A stretch of DNA of 64,000 bases from Ignavibacteria bacterium (GCA_016710985.1 JADJTX010000025.1:1-64000); one strand, 5' to 3'. Positions 51,361 through 61,160 are shown, counted from the stretch's first letter. Notes: a model not told the origin generated them from the sequence alone. Program-made: numbers and translations.

Positions 51361-52434
51361 ATGAGAGAAATTATACTTTCAATAATTATACTTTTAACTG
51401 GGACTAATATCTTTTCACAATCCGAACAGGGAAAATCAGGCAACTCTAAATTAAACGTTTTCGGAGTTGTTTTCGGAGATTATTTTTACAAAGCGGGAGG
51501 TGATTCAACCGGCAGTAACCTTCAGTATTCCCCATACAAAAAGGAATTCAATGCTTTTGCTTTCAGAAGAGTAAATATCGGAGTTGATTATTATATCAAT
51601 GAGACTTTCGATTCGAGACTTTCAATTTCTTATGACGGACCTGATACTTTATCAAACGGTAATGACGCTGTTTATGTAAGAGATGCTTATATTAACTGGA
51701 AGGATATATTCACAAATTCAAATTTAACTATCGGGATAATGCCTACTCCGGGATATGATTATGTCAGTCAGAAATGGTGGGGATACAGATCTGTTGAACA
51801 GACAATAATGGGACAAAGAAACATATTGGGATCCAGAGATCTTGGAATAATGCTTTCCGGTGCATTTGATGATGCAAGAGATTTCGGTTACTATGCTATG
51901 GTAGGTAACGGTAACGGGACAAAGAATGAAAATAACAAATACAAAAAAATATACGGCACGTTATTCGGGAATTTTGCAGATAAAAAAATAGCTGCCAACC
52001 TGTATTCCGATTATCAGTCCAGCGGTAATGATATGAGCAAAACCACCTTGTATGGATTTGTCGGATACAAAAACGGAGATTTAACTTTAGGCATGGAAAA
52101 TTTCTTTCAGATACAAAATAATTTTAATAAATCCGCTGCCGCTGCAAGCACTGACATTGTTCCCTATGGATTGAGTGTTTACATAGTAGGGAATATCATT
52201 CCCAATGAATTAAAATGTTTTGTCAGATATGATTTTTACAATCAGGATATTAATAATTCATCAACAGGCTTTTATCAAAGTTTTACGACTGCAGGATTTG
52301 ATTTTATGCCCGCGTCTAACGTCCATTTCATGCCTAACATATGGCTGAATGCATATACTCCAAAGACTAATCAGACAGTAAAATATACGACAGATGTAGT
52401 TCCAAGAATTACTTTCTGGTATGTTTATAATTGA
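51361..52434 (+). CDS. Outer-membrane porin-like beta-barrel protein
   Basis: This 357-residue protein has a signal peptide (residues 1-20, ending IFSQ) and then alternating polar/hydrophobic beta strands with many Tyr/Trp/Gly residues (FAFRRVNIGVDYYI, DAYINWKDI, NLTIGIMPTP, TLYGFVGYKNGDLTLGME). It ends in a strand containing ITFWYVYN, typical of phosphate-selective or OprP-like porins in Bacteroidota. No ligand can be inferred. It lacks either sorting tail, as expected for a barrel inserted by the BAM machinery. Confidence 0.7.
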   Translation: MREIILSIIILLTGTNIFSQSEQGKSGNSKLNVFGVVFGDYFYKAGGDSTGSNLQYSPYKKEFNAFAFRRVNIGVDYYINETFDSRLSISYDGPDTLSNGNDAVYVRDAYINWKDIFTNSNLTIGIMPTPGYDYVSQKWWGYRSVEQTIMGQRNILGSRDLGIMLSGAFDDARDFGYYAMVGNGNGTKNENNKYKKIYGTLFGNFADKKIAANLYSDYQSSGNDMSKTTLYGFVGYKNGDLTLGMENFFQIQNNFNKSAAAASTDIVPYGLSVYIVGNIIPNELKCFVRYDFYNQDINNSSTGFYQSFTTAGFDFMPASNVHFMPNIWLNAYTPKTNQTVKYTTDVVPRITFWYVYN

Positions 52435-52780
52435 AGTTAAGATATTAAAAAAGACCTGCTATGAATCCTGAAATGATCCGGTGAAACAGCAGTGCTCAAA
52501 AACTTAATTATATTAAATCACTAAAAAATTGTGACTTCTGAAAAAACATAACTATCATTCCCCAAAACCTTTAACAGAGAGAACAAACAATTGCGCAAGA
52601 ATATATATATATATATCATCAGGGTTTAAATATCTAAGTTTTAAAATATAATATTAAAATATAAAATAAAAATTAAATTAATAAAATTATTTATGTGAAA
52701 CTCTCTCTTCTCTGTTACTCGGTCAGCATTTAAGAGATAGTTCTCAGAAGTTTCTAAATTATAAACACCTGAATTTCTCT
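52435..52780. other. Non-coding gap with (AT)n run and weak inverted repeat
   Basis: The gap contains an (AT)7-8 tract at about 52603-52617. TAACAGAGA near 52571 and TCTCTGTTA near 52714 form widely spaced complementary arms, reminiscent of the other inverted elements here. It should contain the promoter of the exporter operon; no clear promoter boxes were identified. Confidence 0.4.
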
Positions 52781-53749
52781 ATGAAATTTTTAACAAAAGC
52801 TTTTCTGTTATTATCTGCATTTATCTTAATTGCATGCGCGGATAAAAAACCGGAAAATGAAATTAATGCATCGGGGACCATTGAGGCTACTGATGTTACG
52901 GTCAGCTCCAAGATCGCCGGACAAATAAAAGTAATACTGGTCGATGAAGGCAGTAAGGTCAGAGTAAATGATGTATTAATGAACATTGATCATGACCTGC
53001 TTGATATACAACTGAGGCAGGCGCAGGCAGGTGTCGAGCAGGCGGAAGCACAGCTCAGACTGCTTCAGTCCGGAGCAAGAAAAGAAGATTTAGTACTTGC
53101 CGATGAACAGGTTCAGCTTGCTGAAATAAATTTAGACCAGGCATCGACTGATAAAGAACGATTTAAAAAATTATATGAATCCAGCACTATTACTAAAAAG
53201 CAGTATGAAGATGTTGCGCTTAAATATGATCAGGCATTAAACCAGTATAACAGTGCAAAAGAAAATTTGGCTAAATTAGAAAATATCACCAGACCGGAAG
53301 AAATTGAATCAGCAGAGGCAAACGTCAAAAGAAACATGGTAAGCGTTGATCTGATAAGAAAAAACATTGAAGACTGCACCATAAGGTCACCTGTCGACGG
53401 GATTGTCTCAAAAAAATTTACTGAAACCGGAGAGTATGTCACTCCGGGCGCTGCTGTTTTAAAATTATCTGACCTGCAGTCAGTTGATTTGTTTATTTAT
53501 ATTACCGAGGAAGAGCTTGGGAAGGTCAAGCTTGGTCAGAAGGCAGATGTTAAAATTGATACATATAAGGATAAAGTATATAAAGGAGAGGTGATCTATA
53601 TTTCACCTGAAGCTGAATTTACTCCTAAGAGCATTCAGACCCAGGATGAAAGGACTAAACTTGTTTTTGCAGTGAAAATTAAGATACCGAATTATGATTT
53701 TGATCTGAAATCGGGAATGCCTGCGGATGCAAAACTGATTTTGAATTAA
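52781..53749 (+). CDS. HlyD/YbhG-family periplasmic adaptor lipoprotein
   Basis: This 322-residue membrane-fusion protein has a lipoprotein signal (FILIACADK, Cys lipobox). It has a first lipoyl half (ASGTIEATDVTVSSKIAGQI), a long helical hairpin (~75-195), a second lipoyl half (IRSPVDGIVSKKFTETGEYV) and a beta-barrel domain. It is expected to link the inner-membrane ABC complex encoded downstream to the TolC-like channel. It is the first gene of the exporter cluster, equivalent to ybhG of the YbhGFSR system. Confidence 0.9.
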   Translation: MKFLTKAFLLLSAFILIACADKKPENEINASGTIEATDVTVSSKIAGQIKVILVDEGSKVRVNDVLMNIDHDLLDIQLRQAQAGVEQAEAQLRLLQSGARKEDLVLADEQVQLAEINLDQASTDKERFKKLYESSTITKKQYEDVALKYDQALNQYNSAKENLAKLENITRPEEIESAEANVKRNMVSVDLIRKNIEDCTIRSPVDGIVSKKFTETGEYVTPGAAVLKLSDLQSVDLFIYITEEELGKVKLGQKADVKIDTYKDKVYKGEVIYISPEAEFTPKSIQTQDERTKLVFAVKIKIPNYDFDLKSGMPADAKLILN

Positions 53750-53821
53750 ATAAACTACGATGGCAATCGAAAATCCTTATATGTCACAAACCCGGAGGAT
53801 GTATATTAGCAAACAGCTGAC

Positions 53822-53901
53822 ATAACCACTAAGTCACAAAGGCACAAAGAAAGACACTAATGCAATTTTAAGTCTTAGTGTCTTTGTGTCTTAGTGGTTA
53901 A
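53822..53901. repeat. Inverted-repeat intergenic element
   Basis: The left arm from 53822 (ATAACCACTAAG, then CACAAAG motifs) is complementary to the right arm 53874-53901 (CTTAGTGTCTTTGTG, then CTTAGTGGTTA). The stem is roughly 27 bp with a few mismatches. It lies inside the exporter cluster between the adaptor and ATPase genes, where a transcript would fold into a long hairpin and could attenuate downstream expression. Confidence 0.75.
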
Positions 53902-53946
53902 CTGAGATTTGACAATGTCTCATGGAATGAGAAGTTAAAAATTAAG

Positions 53947-54870
53947 GTGCATAAGTTGGAAAATGCAATTACAATAAAAGATCTGAATAAAAGTTACGGC
54001 GATTTAAAAGCTCTTGAAAATATTAATATCGAAGTTAAGAAAAATATTATTTTCGGGCTTGTCGGTCCGGATGGTGCGGGCAAGACTACTCTGATCAGAA
54101 TATTATGCGGTCTTCTAAAACCGGATTCAGGTGAAATCAGGATCCTCGGAATTGATATGCCTAAGGGGCTCGATAAGATCCAAAAACAACATTGGTTATC
54201 TGTCGCAGAGGTTCAGTCTTTATACCGATCTGACTGTTGATGAAAACATAGAGTTTGTTGCTGACATTCACGGGTTGAAAGATTTCAAAGGGAGAAGGGA
54301 TGAGCTTTTACAGTTTACGAGGCTTACAAATTTCAGAAAATTTCTTGCGGGAAAATTATCCGGCGGTATGAAACAGAAACTTGCTCTTGCGTGCACATTG
54401 ATCTACAGACCTAAAATTATTTTTCTCGATGAGCCGACGACAGGAGTTGATCCGGTTTCGCGGAGAGAATTCTGGATCATACTTTCAAATCTTCTTAAGG
54501 AAGACATAACGATACTTATTTCGACGCCATATATGGATGAAGCCGAGCGGTTCAATGAAATTGCAATGCTGGATAACGGGAGGATACTCGCCATTGACAC
54601 ACCGAATAAGATAAAGGCAATGATGGATGAGATCATAATCGAAGTTGTCTGCACTCCGGTAAGAAAAGCTTATCAGGTTTTGAAAGAAAACTCAGGGTTT
54701 GAAATACAGATATTCGGAGACAGGCTCAATGTGGCCGTTGATAATGACAGGGATGATGAAAAATGATAAGAAGAATTCTTGAAGAAAACTCTGTCAGCAT
54801 TATTGATCTGAGAAAAATAACTCCTTCACTTGAAAACGCTTTCATACATTTAATAAAAGAAAATAATTGA
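53947..54870 (+). CDS. ABC transporter ATP-binding protein, first ATPase of exporter (two frameshifts)
   Basis: The frame from GTG 53947 carries the Walker A motif (GPDGAGKTTL). A second frame carries the signature (LSGGMKQKL), Walker B (IIFLDEPT) and D-loop. A third carries the last ~34 residues (ITPSLENAFIHLI). Each join is repaired by one extra A: in the A5 run at 54182-54186 (IQKNNIGYLSQRF) and in the A5 run at 54759-54763 (DDEKMIRRIL). The intact protein is ~308 residues, matching the paralogue at 56498, whose end reads ITPSLEDVFLFLI. The stop is one base before the TolC start, indicating tight operon structure. It equals one half of YbhF, which in E. coli is a fused double ATPase. Confidence 0.85.
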
Positions 54871-54871
54871 G

Positions 54872-56200
54872 ATGAAAAGCATCATAACAATTCTTTCTGT
54901 TCTGATTATTTTAAATTTAAAACTACATGCACAGAATAGCAAGCTTACTCTGGAGCAAAGTGTTGCAATTAGCTTTGGGAACAGCAAAGATCTGAAAATT
55001 TCAGAATCAAAAATTGTCAGCAACAAAGCTAAGATAAAGGAAGCCGGTTCATTATTTCTGCCGCAGCTGAAACTTAACTTAGGTTATCTCAGGCAAAGTA
55101 ATGTTGATCCGTATCTGATCATTATTCCATTCTCGGCAGAGCCGGTGCAGCTTTCTGAAGTAATATTGAATAATTATACACTTAAGCTTTCATTGCAGCA
55201 GCCGCTTTATACAGGCGGAAAATTATCATCATCGAAAAATTCTGCTGAATATTTCACAACTTCTTCAGAGCTTGATTTCAGCAATGAAAAAAATAATCTC
55301 GCTTCAAATGTTCAGGTCGCATTCTGGAATTATTACAAAGCGCTTCAGATAAAGAAAGTGACCGATACTATTTTGTTACAGTCCGAACAGCACATAACAG
55401 ACACAAAAAATTTCCTTATAAACGGACTTGCAACGACAAGTGATCTTTTAAAGCTTGAGGTACAGAATTCAAATGCAAAGCTTCAGCAGCTTGAAGCTGC
55501 AAATAACATTGAGCTTGCAAGAGTCTCTTTTAACAGGGTACTTGGACTACCTCTGGATTCAAAAACGGAAATAGTAGCAGATCAGGAAGATCCCGGAATG
55601 GAAGATCTCAAACTCGCATCGCTCACTTCAGATGCATTGACAAACAGGATAGAACTGAAATCAATGGATTACAAATTAAAGTCAGCAAGTGAAAATATCT
55701 CGGCAATTAAATCTTCTTTTTATCCTTCGGTTTTTCTTTATGGTAATTATTATTATCAGAATCCGAATTTGAGAATTCAGCCTCCTGTAGATGTGTTTAA
55801 TTCTACCTGGGATTTAGGTGTTAACCTGTCATGGGATGTATGGAACTGGGGAAATACATCCGCACAGGTAAGACAGTCGGAACAAACTTATGTTCAGGGG
55901 AAATTAAATTATGAACAGCTTAAAGAGTCAATAGAACTTGAAGTAAATCAGAATTATCTGAATGTTGTCTATCTCGCAGAAAGAATCAATGTAAGCAGCA
56001 AAGCAGTTGAACAGGCGAAAGACAATTATAAGGTAACACGGCAAAAGTATGACGTCCAGCTTGCAACCAGTACAGACATAGTAGATGCTGAAACATCTTT
56101 GTTTCAGACAGAAATGAATTATACAACAGCAGTAGTTGATTACAGGATAGCATTAATTAAGCTGAATAAGTCAATCGGGATTAAAGACTTTAAAGATTAA
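54872..56200 (+). CDS. TolC-family outer-membrane efflux protein
   Basis: This 442-residue protein has a signal peptide (IILNLKLHAQ) and the two OEP halves with long coiled-coil helices (LTLEQSVAISFGNSKDLKI, ...PLYTGGKLSSSKNSAE, ...SWDVWNWGNTSAQVRQSEQTY, ...YDVQLATSTDIVDAETSLFQTE). It forms the outer-membrane channel for the ABC exporter around it. Its last residues (KDFKD) and its stop codon are encoded by the first units of an AAAGATT heptamer array, so the C-terminus seems to have been reset by repeat growth. Confidence 0.92.
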   Translation: MKSIITILSVLIILNLKLHAQNSKLTLEQSVAISFGNSKDLKISESKIVSNKAKIKEAGSLFLPQLKLNLGYLRQSNVDPYLIIIPFSAEPVQLSEVILNNYTLKLSLQQPLYTGGKLSSSKNSAEYFTTSSELDFSNEKNNLASNVQVAFWNYYKALQIKKVTDTILLQSEQHITDTKNFLINGLATTSDLLKLEVQNSNAKLQQLEAANNIELARVSFNRVLGLPLDSKTEIVADQEDPGMEDLKLASLTSDALTNRIELKSMDYKLKSASENISAIKSSFYPSVFLYGNYYYQNPNLRIQPPVDVFNSTWDLGVNLSWDVWNWGNTSAQVRQSEQTYVQGKLNYEQLKESIELEVNQNYLNVVYLAERINVSSKAVEQAKDNYKVTRQKYDVQLATSTDIVDAETSLFQTEMNYTTAVVDYRIALIKLNKSIGIKDFKD

Positions 56201-56305
56201 AGATTAAAGATTAAAGATTAAAGATTAAAGATTAAAGATTAAAGATTAAAGATTAAAGATTAAAGATTAAAGATTAACAATTCACGATTCACGATTCACG
56301 ATTCA
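56189..56305. repeat. Heptanucleotide tandem array overlapping the tolC-like stop
   Basis: AAAGATT is repeated ~12 times from inside the end of the TolC-like gene, changing to ATTCACG-type units at about 56278-56305. The repeat supplies the final codons and the stop. Confidence 0.92.
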
Positions 56306-56314
56306 TTAAAGCAA

Positions 56315-56353
56315 CCCCCCCCCCCACCCTCCCCTTTAAAAAGAAAAGGGAGG
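56315..56353. repeat. Poly-C tract and hairpin
   Basis: An 11-base C run (56315-56325) is followed by CCCTCCCCTTT and the complementary AAAAGGGAGGG around a short A-rich loop. The hairpin could act as a terminator or be part of a repeat. The exact C count is unreliable in such a run. Confidence 0.5.
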
Positions 56354-56390
56354 GAGCTAGAAAAATTTGGGATTTATTGAAACACAGGGC

Positions 56391-56480
56391 GATTGACGAT
56401 TGACGATTGACGATTGACGATTGACGATTGACGATTGACGATTGACGATTGACGATTGACGATTGATCATTGACTATTCA
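56391..56480. repeat. Heptanucleotide tandem array
   Basis: GATTGAC is repeated ~10 times almost perfectly, grading to GATTGATC and ATTGACT, and ends just before the second ATPase gene. Confidence 0.92.
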
Positions 56481-56497
56481 CTAATAACGACCAACAA

Positions 56498-57460
56498 ATG
56501 AATTCCATCGAAGTATTCAACCTGACAAAAAGATTCGGCAAATTCACTTCAGTTGATAATATTTCATTTGAAGTAAAGCAGGGAGAGGTATTCGGATTTC
56601 TTGGATCGAACGGGGCAGGGAAGTCGACTACCATTAAGATGCTCTGCGGAATACTGGAACCGACATCGGGAGATGCTACAGTCGGCGGTCACAGTATTTC
56701 GAATGATTCTGAGAATGTAAAAAGAAACATTGGATATATGTCACAGAAATTTTCACTTTACGGTGATCTGACTGTGGAAGAGAATATCAATTTCTTCGGG
56801 GGAGTTTACGGGCTGGAGGGATCTGATCTTGAGGAAAGGAAAAAGTGGGTGTTAAAAATTGCAGGGCTTGAAGAGCGGGAAAAGACACTGACATCTTCAC
56901 TTTCTGTAGGATTTAAACAGCGGCTTGCATTGGGCTGCGCTGTCATTCACGAACCTAAGATCATTTTTCTGGATGAACCTACAGGCGGAGTTGATCCGAT
57001 CTCAAGAAGAAAATTCTGGGACCTTATAACTGATCTTTCTGAAAGAGGAACAACAGTGTTTGTGACAACTCACTATCTTGATGAAGCGGAATTTTGTAAC
57101 AGGATCATTCTTATTAATGCGGGCAAGCTGATCGCTGCAGGAAGTCCCAAGGAATTAAAGAGGGAATACATTAAAAACAAAGTCATAGAAATAGACTGTT
57201 CTGATATTTACGCTGCAACTGAAATTCTCGAGAAAGAAAACTTTACCGAGAGCATATCCATTTTCGGAAATTCACTACATGTCACCATGAAGGAAAGAAT
57301 TAAATCAGAATCGGAATTTGAGGAAGATGAAATTGAGCTTATCACTTCTCTCCTGCGAAAAGATCCCGGAATTAAAATTCACAGGGTAAGTGAAATTACT
57401 CCTTCTCTGGAGGATGTATTTCTTTTTCTCATTGAAAAAAATACACCTGATGCTAAGTAA
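56498..57460 (+). CDS. ABC transporter ATP-binding protein, second ATPase of exporter
   Basis: This intact 320-residue protein has Walker A GSNGAGKSTTIK, signature LSVGFKQRLALG (variant of LSGGQ), Walker B KIIFLDEPTGGVD and the H-loop TTHYLDEAE. The C-terminal ~90-residue extension (ITPSLEDVFLFLIEK) is typical of DrrA/YbhF-type exporters. With the first ATPase it corresponds to the two halves of YbhF as separate genes. It overlaps the permease start by 11 bases. Confidence 0.95.
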   Translation: MNSIEVFNLTKRFGKFTSVDNISFEVKQGEVFGFLGSNGAGKSTTIKMLCGILEPTSGDATVGGHSISNDSENVKRNIGYMSQKFSLYGDLTVEENINFFGGVYGLEGSDLEERKKWVLKIAGLEEREKTLTSSLSVGFKQRLALGCAVIHEPKIIFLDEPTGGVDPISRRKFWDLITDLSERGTTVFVTTHYLDEAEFCNRIILINAGKLIAAGSPKELKREYIKNKVIEIDCSDIYAATEILEKENFTESISIFGNSLHVTMKERIKSESEFEEDEIELITSLLRKDPGIKIHRVSEITPSLEDVFLFLIEKNTPDAK

Positions 57461-58580
57461 AATATTATCAATTACGAAGAAAGAATTCTGGCAGATCAGC
57501 AGGGATAAAAGAACTCTGATGATAATTTTTGTTCTTCCTGTCGCGCTGCTGATCCTATTCGGATACGCCATCACGCTTGACATCAATACAATAAAGCTTG
57601 GAGTTTATGATAAGGATAATACAGAAGCGTCAAGGGATTTTATCAGCGGTTTCATTGGAACATCTTATTTTAAAATTATCAGTTATGCAAACAATGATGC
57701 AGAAGTGAACGAACTTCTGGACAGGGGAATCGTTCAGTGTGTTGCAGTTGTTCCGGAAAATTTTTCCAAAGATCTTGCTACAAAACAGAATGTTAACATT
57801 CAGTTTCTGATAGACGGTGTAGATGCAAATACTGCCACGATCATTCTGAATTATGTAAATGCCGCAACAAGATTTTACTCTGTTAATTTTACCAAAGAAT
57901 TTCTAGCAGTAAAGGGAGTCAAGCCCTACCAGCCGATAAATCTTGATCCGCAATTCTGGTATAATAAGGATCTCAATACAACTCAGTTTTTTATTCCCGG
58001 ACTCATTGCGATGCTGCTGATCATCATTTCCGTAATACTTACTTCAATTTCACTGGTAAGAGAGAAAGAGCTTGGCACTATTGAGCAGATCAGGGTCTCA
58101 CCTGTAACATCATTTGAACTTATCATAGGCAAGATCATTCCGTATCTGATCATTTCATTGCTGATAGCTTATTCGATATTATTCATCGGATACATTTTAT
58201 TCGGAGTGGTTGTGAAAGGAAGCCACTTGTTCCTGTTCATCGGCACTATATGTTATCTGATGGCAACATTAAGCATGGGAGTATTCATTTCAACTATTGC
58301 CGATTCACAGCAGGTAGCTTTTCAAATGGCGCAGCTTATATCCCAGCTTCCTACAGTCATTCTTTCGGGGTTTATTTTTCCAATCGAGAGCATGCCATGG
58401 CCCGTACAGATCCTTTCTAATTTTACTCCGGCAAAGTATTATATAATTATTTTAAGAGATATTTTAATAAAAGGTGTAGGTTTCGAAGCTTATAAAATGC
58501 AGTTTGTTTATCTGATTATCTTTGCAGCTATATTGATTGCAATTGCGACAATCAGAACGAAGAGGTCAAATGCTGTGTGA
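57450..58580 (+). CDS. ABC-2 type permease, first subunit (YbhS/YbhR-like)
   Basis: ATG 57450 is chosen because it gives the typical start LSKILSITKKEFWQISRDKRTL and an 11-base overlap with the ATPase gene. The ~376 residues have one N-terminal transmembrane helix, a ~150-residue periplasmic domain (VYDKDNTEASRDFISGF) and five C-terminal helices (ISVILTSISLVREKELGTIEQIRVSP, LSGFIFPIESMPWP). It forms the membrane channel with the paralogous permease at 61748. It also has the REKE-type coupling helix of this family. Confidence 0.92.
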   Translation: MLSKILSITKKEFWQISRDKRTLMIIFVLPVALLILFGYAITLDINTIKLGVYDKDNTEASRDFISGFIGTSYFKIISYANNDAEVNELLDRGIVQCVAVVPENFSKDLATKQNVNIQFLIDGVDANTATIILNYVNAATRFYSVNFTKEFLAVKGVKPYQPINLDPQFWYNKDLNTTQFFIPGLIAMLLIIISVILTSISLVREKELGTIEQIRVSPVTSFELIIGKIIPYLIISLLIAYSILFIGYILFGVVVKGSHLFLFIGTICYLMATLSMGVFISTIADSQQVAFQMAQLISQLPTVILSGFIFPIESMPWPVQILSNFTPAKYYIIILRDILIKGVGFEAYKMQFVYLIIFAAILIAIATIRTKRSNAV

Positions 58581-58586
58581 GACGAT

Positions 58587-58760
58587 ACATAATGAATAAT
58601 GAATAATGAATAATGAATAATGAATAATGAATAATGAATAATGAATAATGGAATAATGAATAGTGAATAATGAATAGTGAGTAGTGAATCCCAAATCCGA
58701 AATTCCAAATCCCAAATCAAAAAAATCCCAAATCAAGAAAATCCCAAATCCGAAATCCCA
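58587..58760. repeat. Compound heptanucleotide tandem array
   Basis: TAATGAA is repeated ~9 times with a slip and AGTGAAT variants, then an AATCCCA/AATCCGA series with two longer A-rich slips. It marks the left border of the three-gene insertion in the exporter operon. Confidence 0.88.
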
Positions 58761-58840
58761 AATTTAAATAAGTGTTTCTACTTACAAAGAAAATGTATTT
58801 ACCACTATTCTTAGTTCTGTATTAAACCTGTAATTTTGTA

Positions 58841-58857
58841 GTATGGAATTTCCATAC
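58841..58857. promoter_or_regulatory. Perfect palindrome, candidate operator
   Basis: GTATGGAA at 58841-58848 and TTCCATAC at 58850-58857 are perfect complements about a single central T. It lies ~95 bases upstream of the 698-residue protein gene, in the only non-repeat part of the gap, where a promoter is expected. Confidence 0.45.
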
Positions 58858-58952
58858 ACCCCAATCATATCAAACATTAATAATTCCAGAATCTGATAGG
58901 AAGACGCCGAAAATCCTGTAAAGAGTAGGCATAATTTTAAATAAATAATAAC

Positions 58953-61049
58953 ATGGCTAAAAACATCAAAAGCGTAAAAACAAAAATCAGGGTTCAGCCT
59001 GAACGAAGTAATTTTCTCGCTTTGCTGGCTAAGAATCCCAATTACTTCGGGAACATTCCGGAAAGCAAACTGAAGTCTAATTTTTTAATGAAGGGAAATA
59101 TTTCTTATGAAGGAATTTCCTGTCTGGGTTACAATCCTTCCACACAAATACTTGAAGCTACTTTTGACATCAAGAGATCTTATGGATATTCAGGAAACCT
59201 TTGTACAGCTGGTTCAAGAGAGTATGTAAGATTTTATATTGATTTTCATGACGGCGCAGGATGGATAGACCAGGGCTCGGTTGCCGTGAATGTTCACGAT
59301 CTGCCTGCAGGAACTGACTGCCATCACAGCTCCACTATGCCTGTGACATACACAGCTTCTTTAAAGAAAAAGACAGGAAAATTTTCTACCTGCGGTCATC
59401 CGGTACTGCCAAGAGTGAGAGCAATTTTATCCTGGAATTTCGATCCGCCGGCAAATTCGCCTAACTGGTCTCCGGTATGGGGGAATGTTAAGGAAGTTGA
59501 CATTCAGCTTAAACCGTCGTTCATTATCTTTGATGATTTGTTTAAACTGAAGTACAGTGAATTATTAAGTCTTGCTTCATATTCGCCTCATCTTTCACTT
59601 AATCAGTTAGCTGAAGTAAATAATATTCAGCTGGATGACTTAAAACCTGTTGCAAAGTCATTATCACTAAAGGACCTGAGCAGTAAGTATAAAAAATCTG
59701 AACTTGAGCCGTCACGTTTCGCTTACAAAGCAGCATTGAACATGATCAAATATCCGGCATCAGAACTTACACTGGATACTCAGAAGACTTTAAGTGAACT
59801 GAAGATCGATTATGCAAAATTAATTGATAAGTTCGTTGTTCTTCCTTTCATTGATAAAACGAAAGCTAATGTTGACTGGGAAGAGCTGGAATGCGTCGGA
59901 CTTGATTATAATAATGAAAGTCTTGTAGCAACAATTAAAATAAAAAAGAAAAGCGGATACAGCGGAGATCTCTGTGATGACGGAAGCAAAGAATACGTTG
60001 CCTTCTGGATCGATTGGGACGATATGTGCGATTGGGAATACCTTAATACTGTTCAGCTTGATATTCACGATCTGAATATTCCTGTTGGTGGTTTGTATTA
60101 TTCAGTGACACTTCCGCTTGATACAACCTTTCACAAAAAGTTATGTAATAATCCAAACATTATTAGAGTCAGGGGAGTGCTATCGTGGAATTCTCTGCCT
60201 TCTACTACCAATCCTGATCAGCTTCAGTTTTATGGTAACAGGGTTGATACTCACATTCAGATAAAACCGGGAATAGTTTTAGATCCGGGTGAAGTAATGG
60301 CGCTTTACAATATAATCGGAGGAATACCGGTTGATAAGATCAATAATGTCACAGGTCTTACAACACCCGGCGCTTTCTTTGCATACAACGGAATACCTGT
60401 TCCCTCGGGAGCGCCGTTTGGCGGAGTAGTAGTAGTGAACGGACCTACGTTCCCCGGCGAGCGTTACAGGATCAAAGTAAGAAATACTGTTACTAATGTT
60501 TCCCATTATGTAAATGATTCGTTTACTGTTGTCGGATGGCTTCCGGTTGCTCCTTATGTACAATACACGACACAGACCCCTGACATAAACGGATACTATA
60601 ATTTCCTTCCTGTTGAGCAGAATACTTTAAGCATACTTTCGAGATTCTCACCGGGAACAAACGATAAGCTTGAAGTCACAATGGAAGTCGAAGGAATATT
60701 CGGAACATTCAGCAAGACAATTCAGATGGATAATATTGTGCCGCAGATATCACTGGCAGTTGACGATGGCGGAGACTGTACGCATTATCATAAAGGAGAT
60801 ACTATAACGGGACATTATTTTGTCAATGATGCTAATCTTCATTCATTCAGCTTAGGCAGCAGCTTTGGCGGAGGTATCAGCGGAACATCGAATACGCCTC
60901 CATTACCCGGAAACAGCTTCAGCATTCCGACAAATGCCAACAGCAATCCATGCGGCAGCATATCATTATATGCAGTGGATAAGACAATTGTAAACAGCCA
61001 GGGTGTTGGATTTGATGTCTGGACCGGCTATAACATTTGTTTGCAGTAA
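58953..61049 (+). CDS. Uncharacterised 698-residue protein with two homologous GYSG-x-LC domains
   Basis: There is no signal peptide, membrane helix or sorting tail. Two paralogous domains (~53-188 and ~310-439) share the order C-x-G, GYSG(N/D)LC, GS(R/K)EYV, F(Y/W)IDF/W, W...V-x-V/L-x-(V/I)HDL, RVR-(A/G)-(I/V)LSWN, (W/Y)GN and IQ(L/I)KP. The linker between them is helical (~190-305). The last ~250 residues are beta-rich with an Ig-like pattern and end in Cys-containing sequence (NICLQ). I have seen similar conserved pieces in unnamed bacterial proteins but cannot name a family. The gene interrupts the exporter cluster, has its own upstream palindrome and a downstream hairpin, and is followed by a DUF1360 gene and a small MCNCN gene. 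A role linked to that pair is suspected; function unknown. Confidence 0.8.
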   Translation: MAKNIKSVKTKIRVQPERSNFLALLAKNPNYFGNIPESKLKSNFLMKGNISYEGISCLGYNPSTQILEATFDIKRSYGYSGNLCTAGSREYVRFYIDFHDGAGWIDQGSVAVNVHDLPAGTDCHHSSTMPVTYTASLKKKTGKFSTCGHPVLPRVRAILSWNFDPPANSPNWSPVWGNVKEVDIQLKPSFIIFDDLFKLKYSELLSLASYSPHLSLNQLAEVNNIQLDDLKPVAKSLSLKDLSSKYKKSELEPSRFAYKAALNMIKYPASELTLDTQKTLSELKIDYAKLIDKFVVLPFIDKTKANVDWEELECVGLDYNNESLVATIKIKKKSGYSGDLCDDGSKEYVAFWIDWDDMCDWEYLNTVQLDIHDLNIPVGGLYYSVTLPLDTTFHKKLCNNPNIIRVRGVLSWNSLPSTTNPDQLQFYGNRVDTHIQIKPGIVLDPGEVMALYNIIGGIPVDKINNVTGLTTPGAFFAYNGIPVPSGAPFGGVVVVNGPTFPGERYRIKVRNTVTNVSHYVNDSFTVVGWLPVAPYVQYTTQTPDINGYYNFLPVEQNTLSILSRFSPGTNDKLEVTMEVEGIFGTFSKTIQMDNIVPQISLAVDDGGDCTHYHKGDTITGHYFVNDANLHSFSLGSSFGGGISGTSNTPPLPGNSFSIPTNANSNPCGSISLYAVDKTIVNSQGVGFDVWTGYNICLQ

Positions 61050-61093
61050 ACACAACCCTCTCCATCTCCGACCCATAGGAGGTGGATTTCAAC

Positions 61094-61128
61094 CGGCAGA
61101 GTCTTTTCACTTGTGAAAGACTCTGTCG
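61094..61128. terminator. Intrinsic terminator hairpin
   Basis: GCAGAGTCTTTTCAC and GTGAAAGACTCTGTC pair with one bulge around a short loop, followed by a T-containing tail (GTTAATTT). It lies 45 bases after the 698-residue protein gene. Confidence 0.7.
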
Positions 61129-61160
61129 TTAATTTAATGAAGATCTAAGTTATATAACAT

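Noticed and set aside
52603..52617. (AT)n run as a regulatory switch
   Set aside because: It is a short simple-sequence tract far from any start codon, and nothing indicates phase variation.
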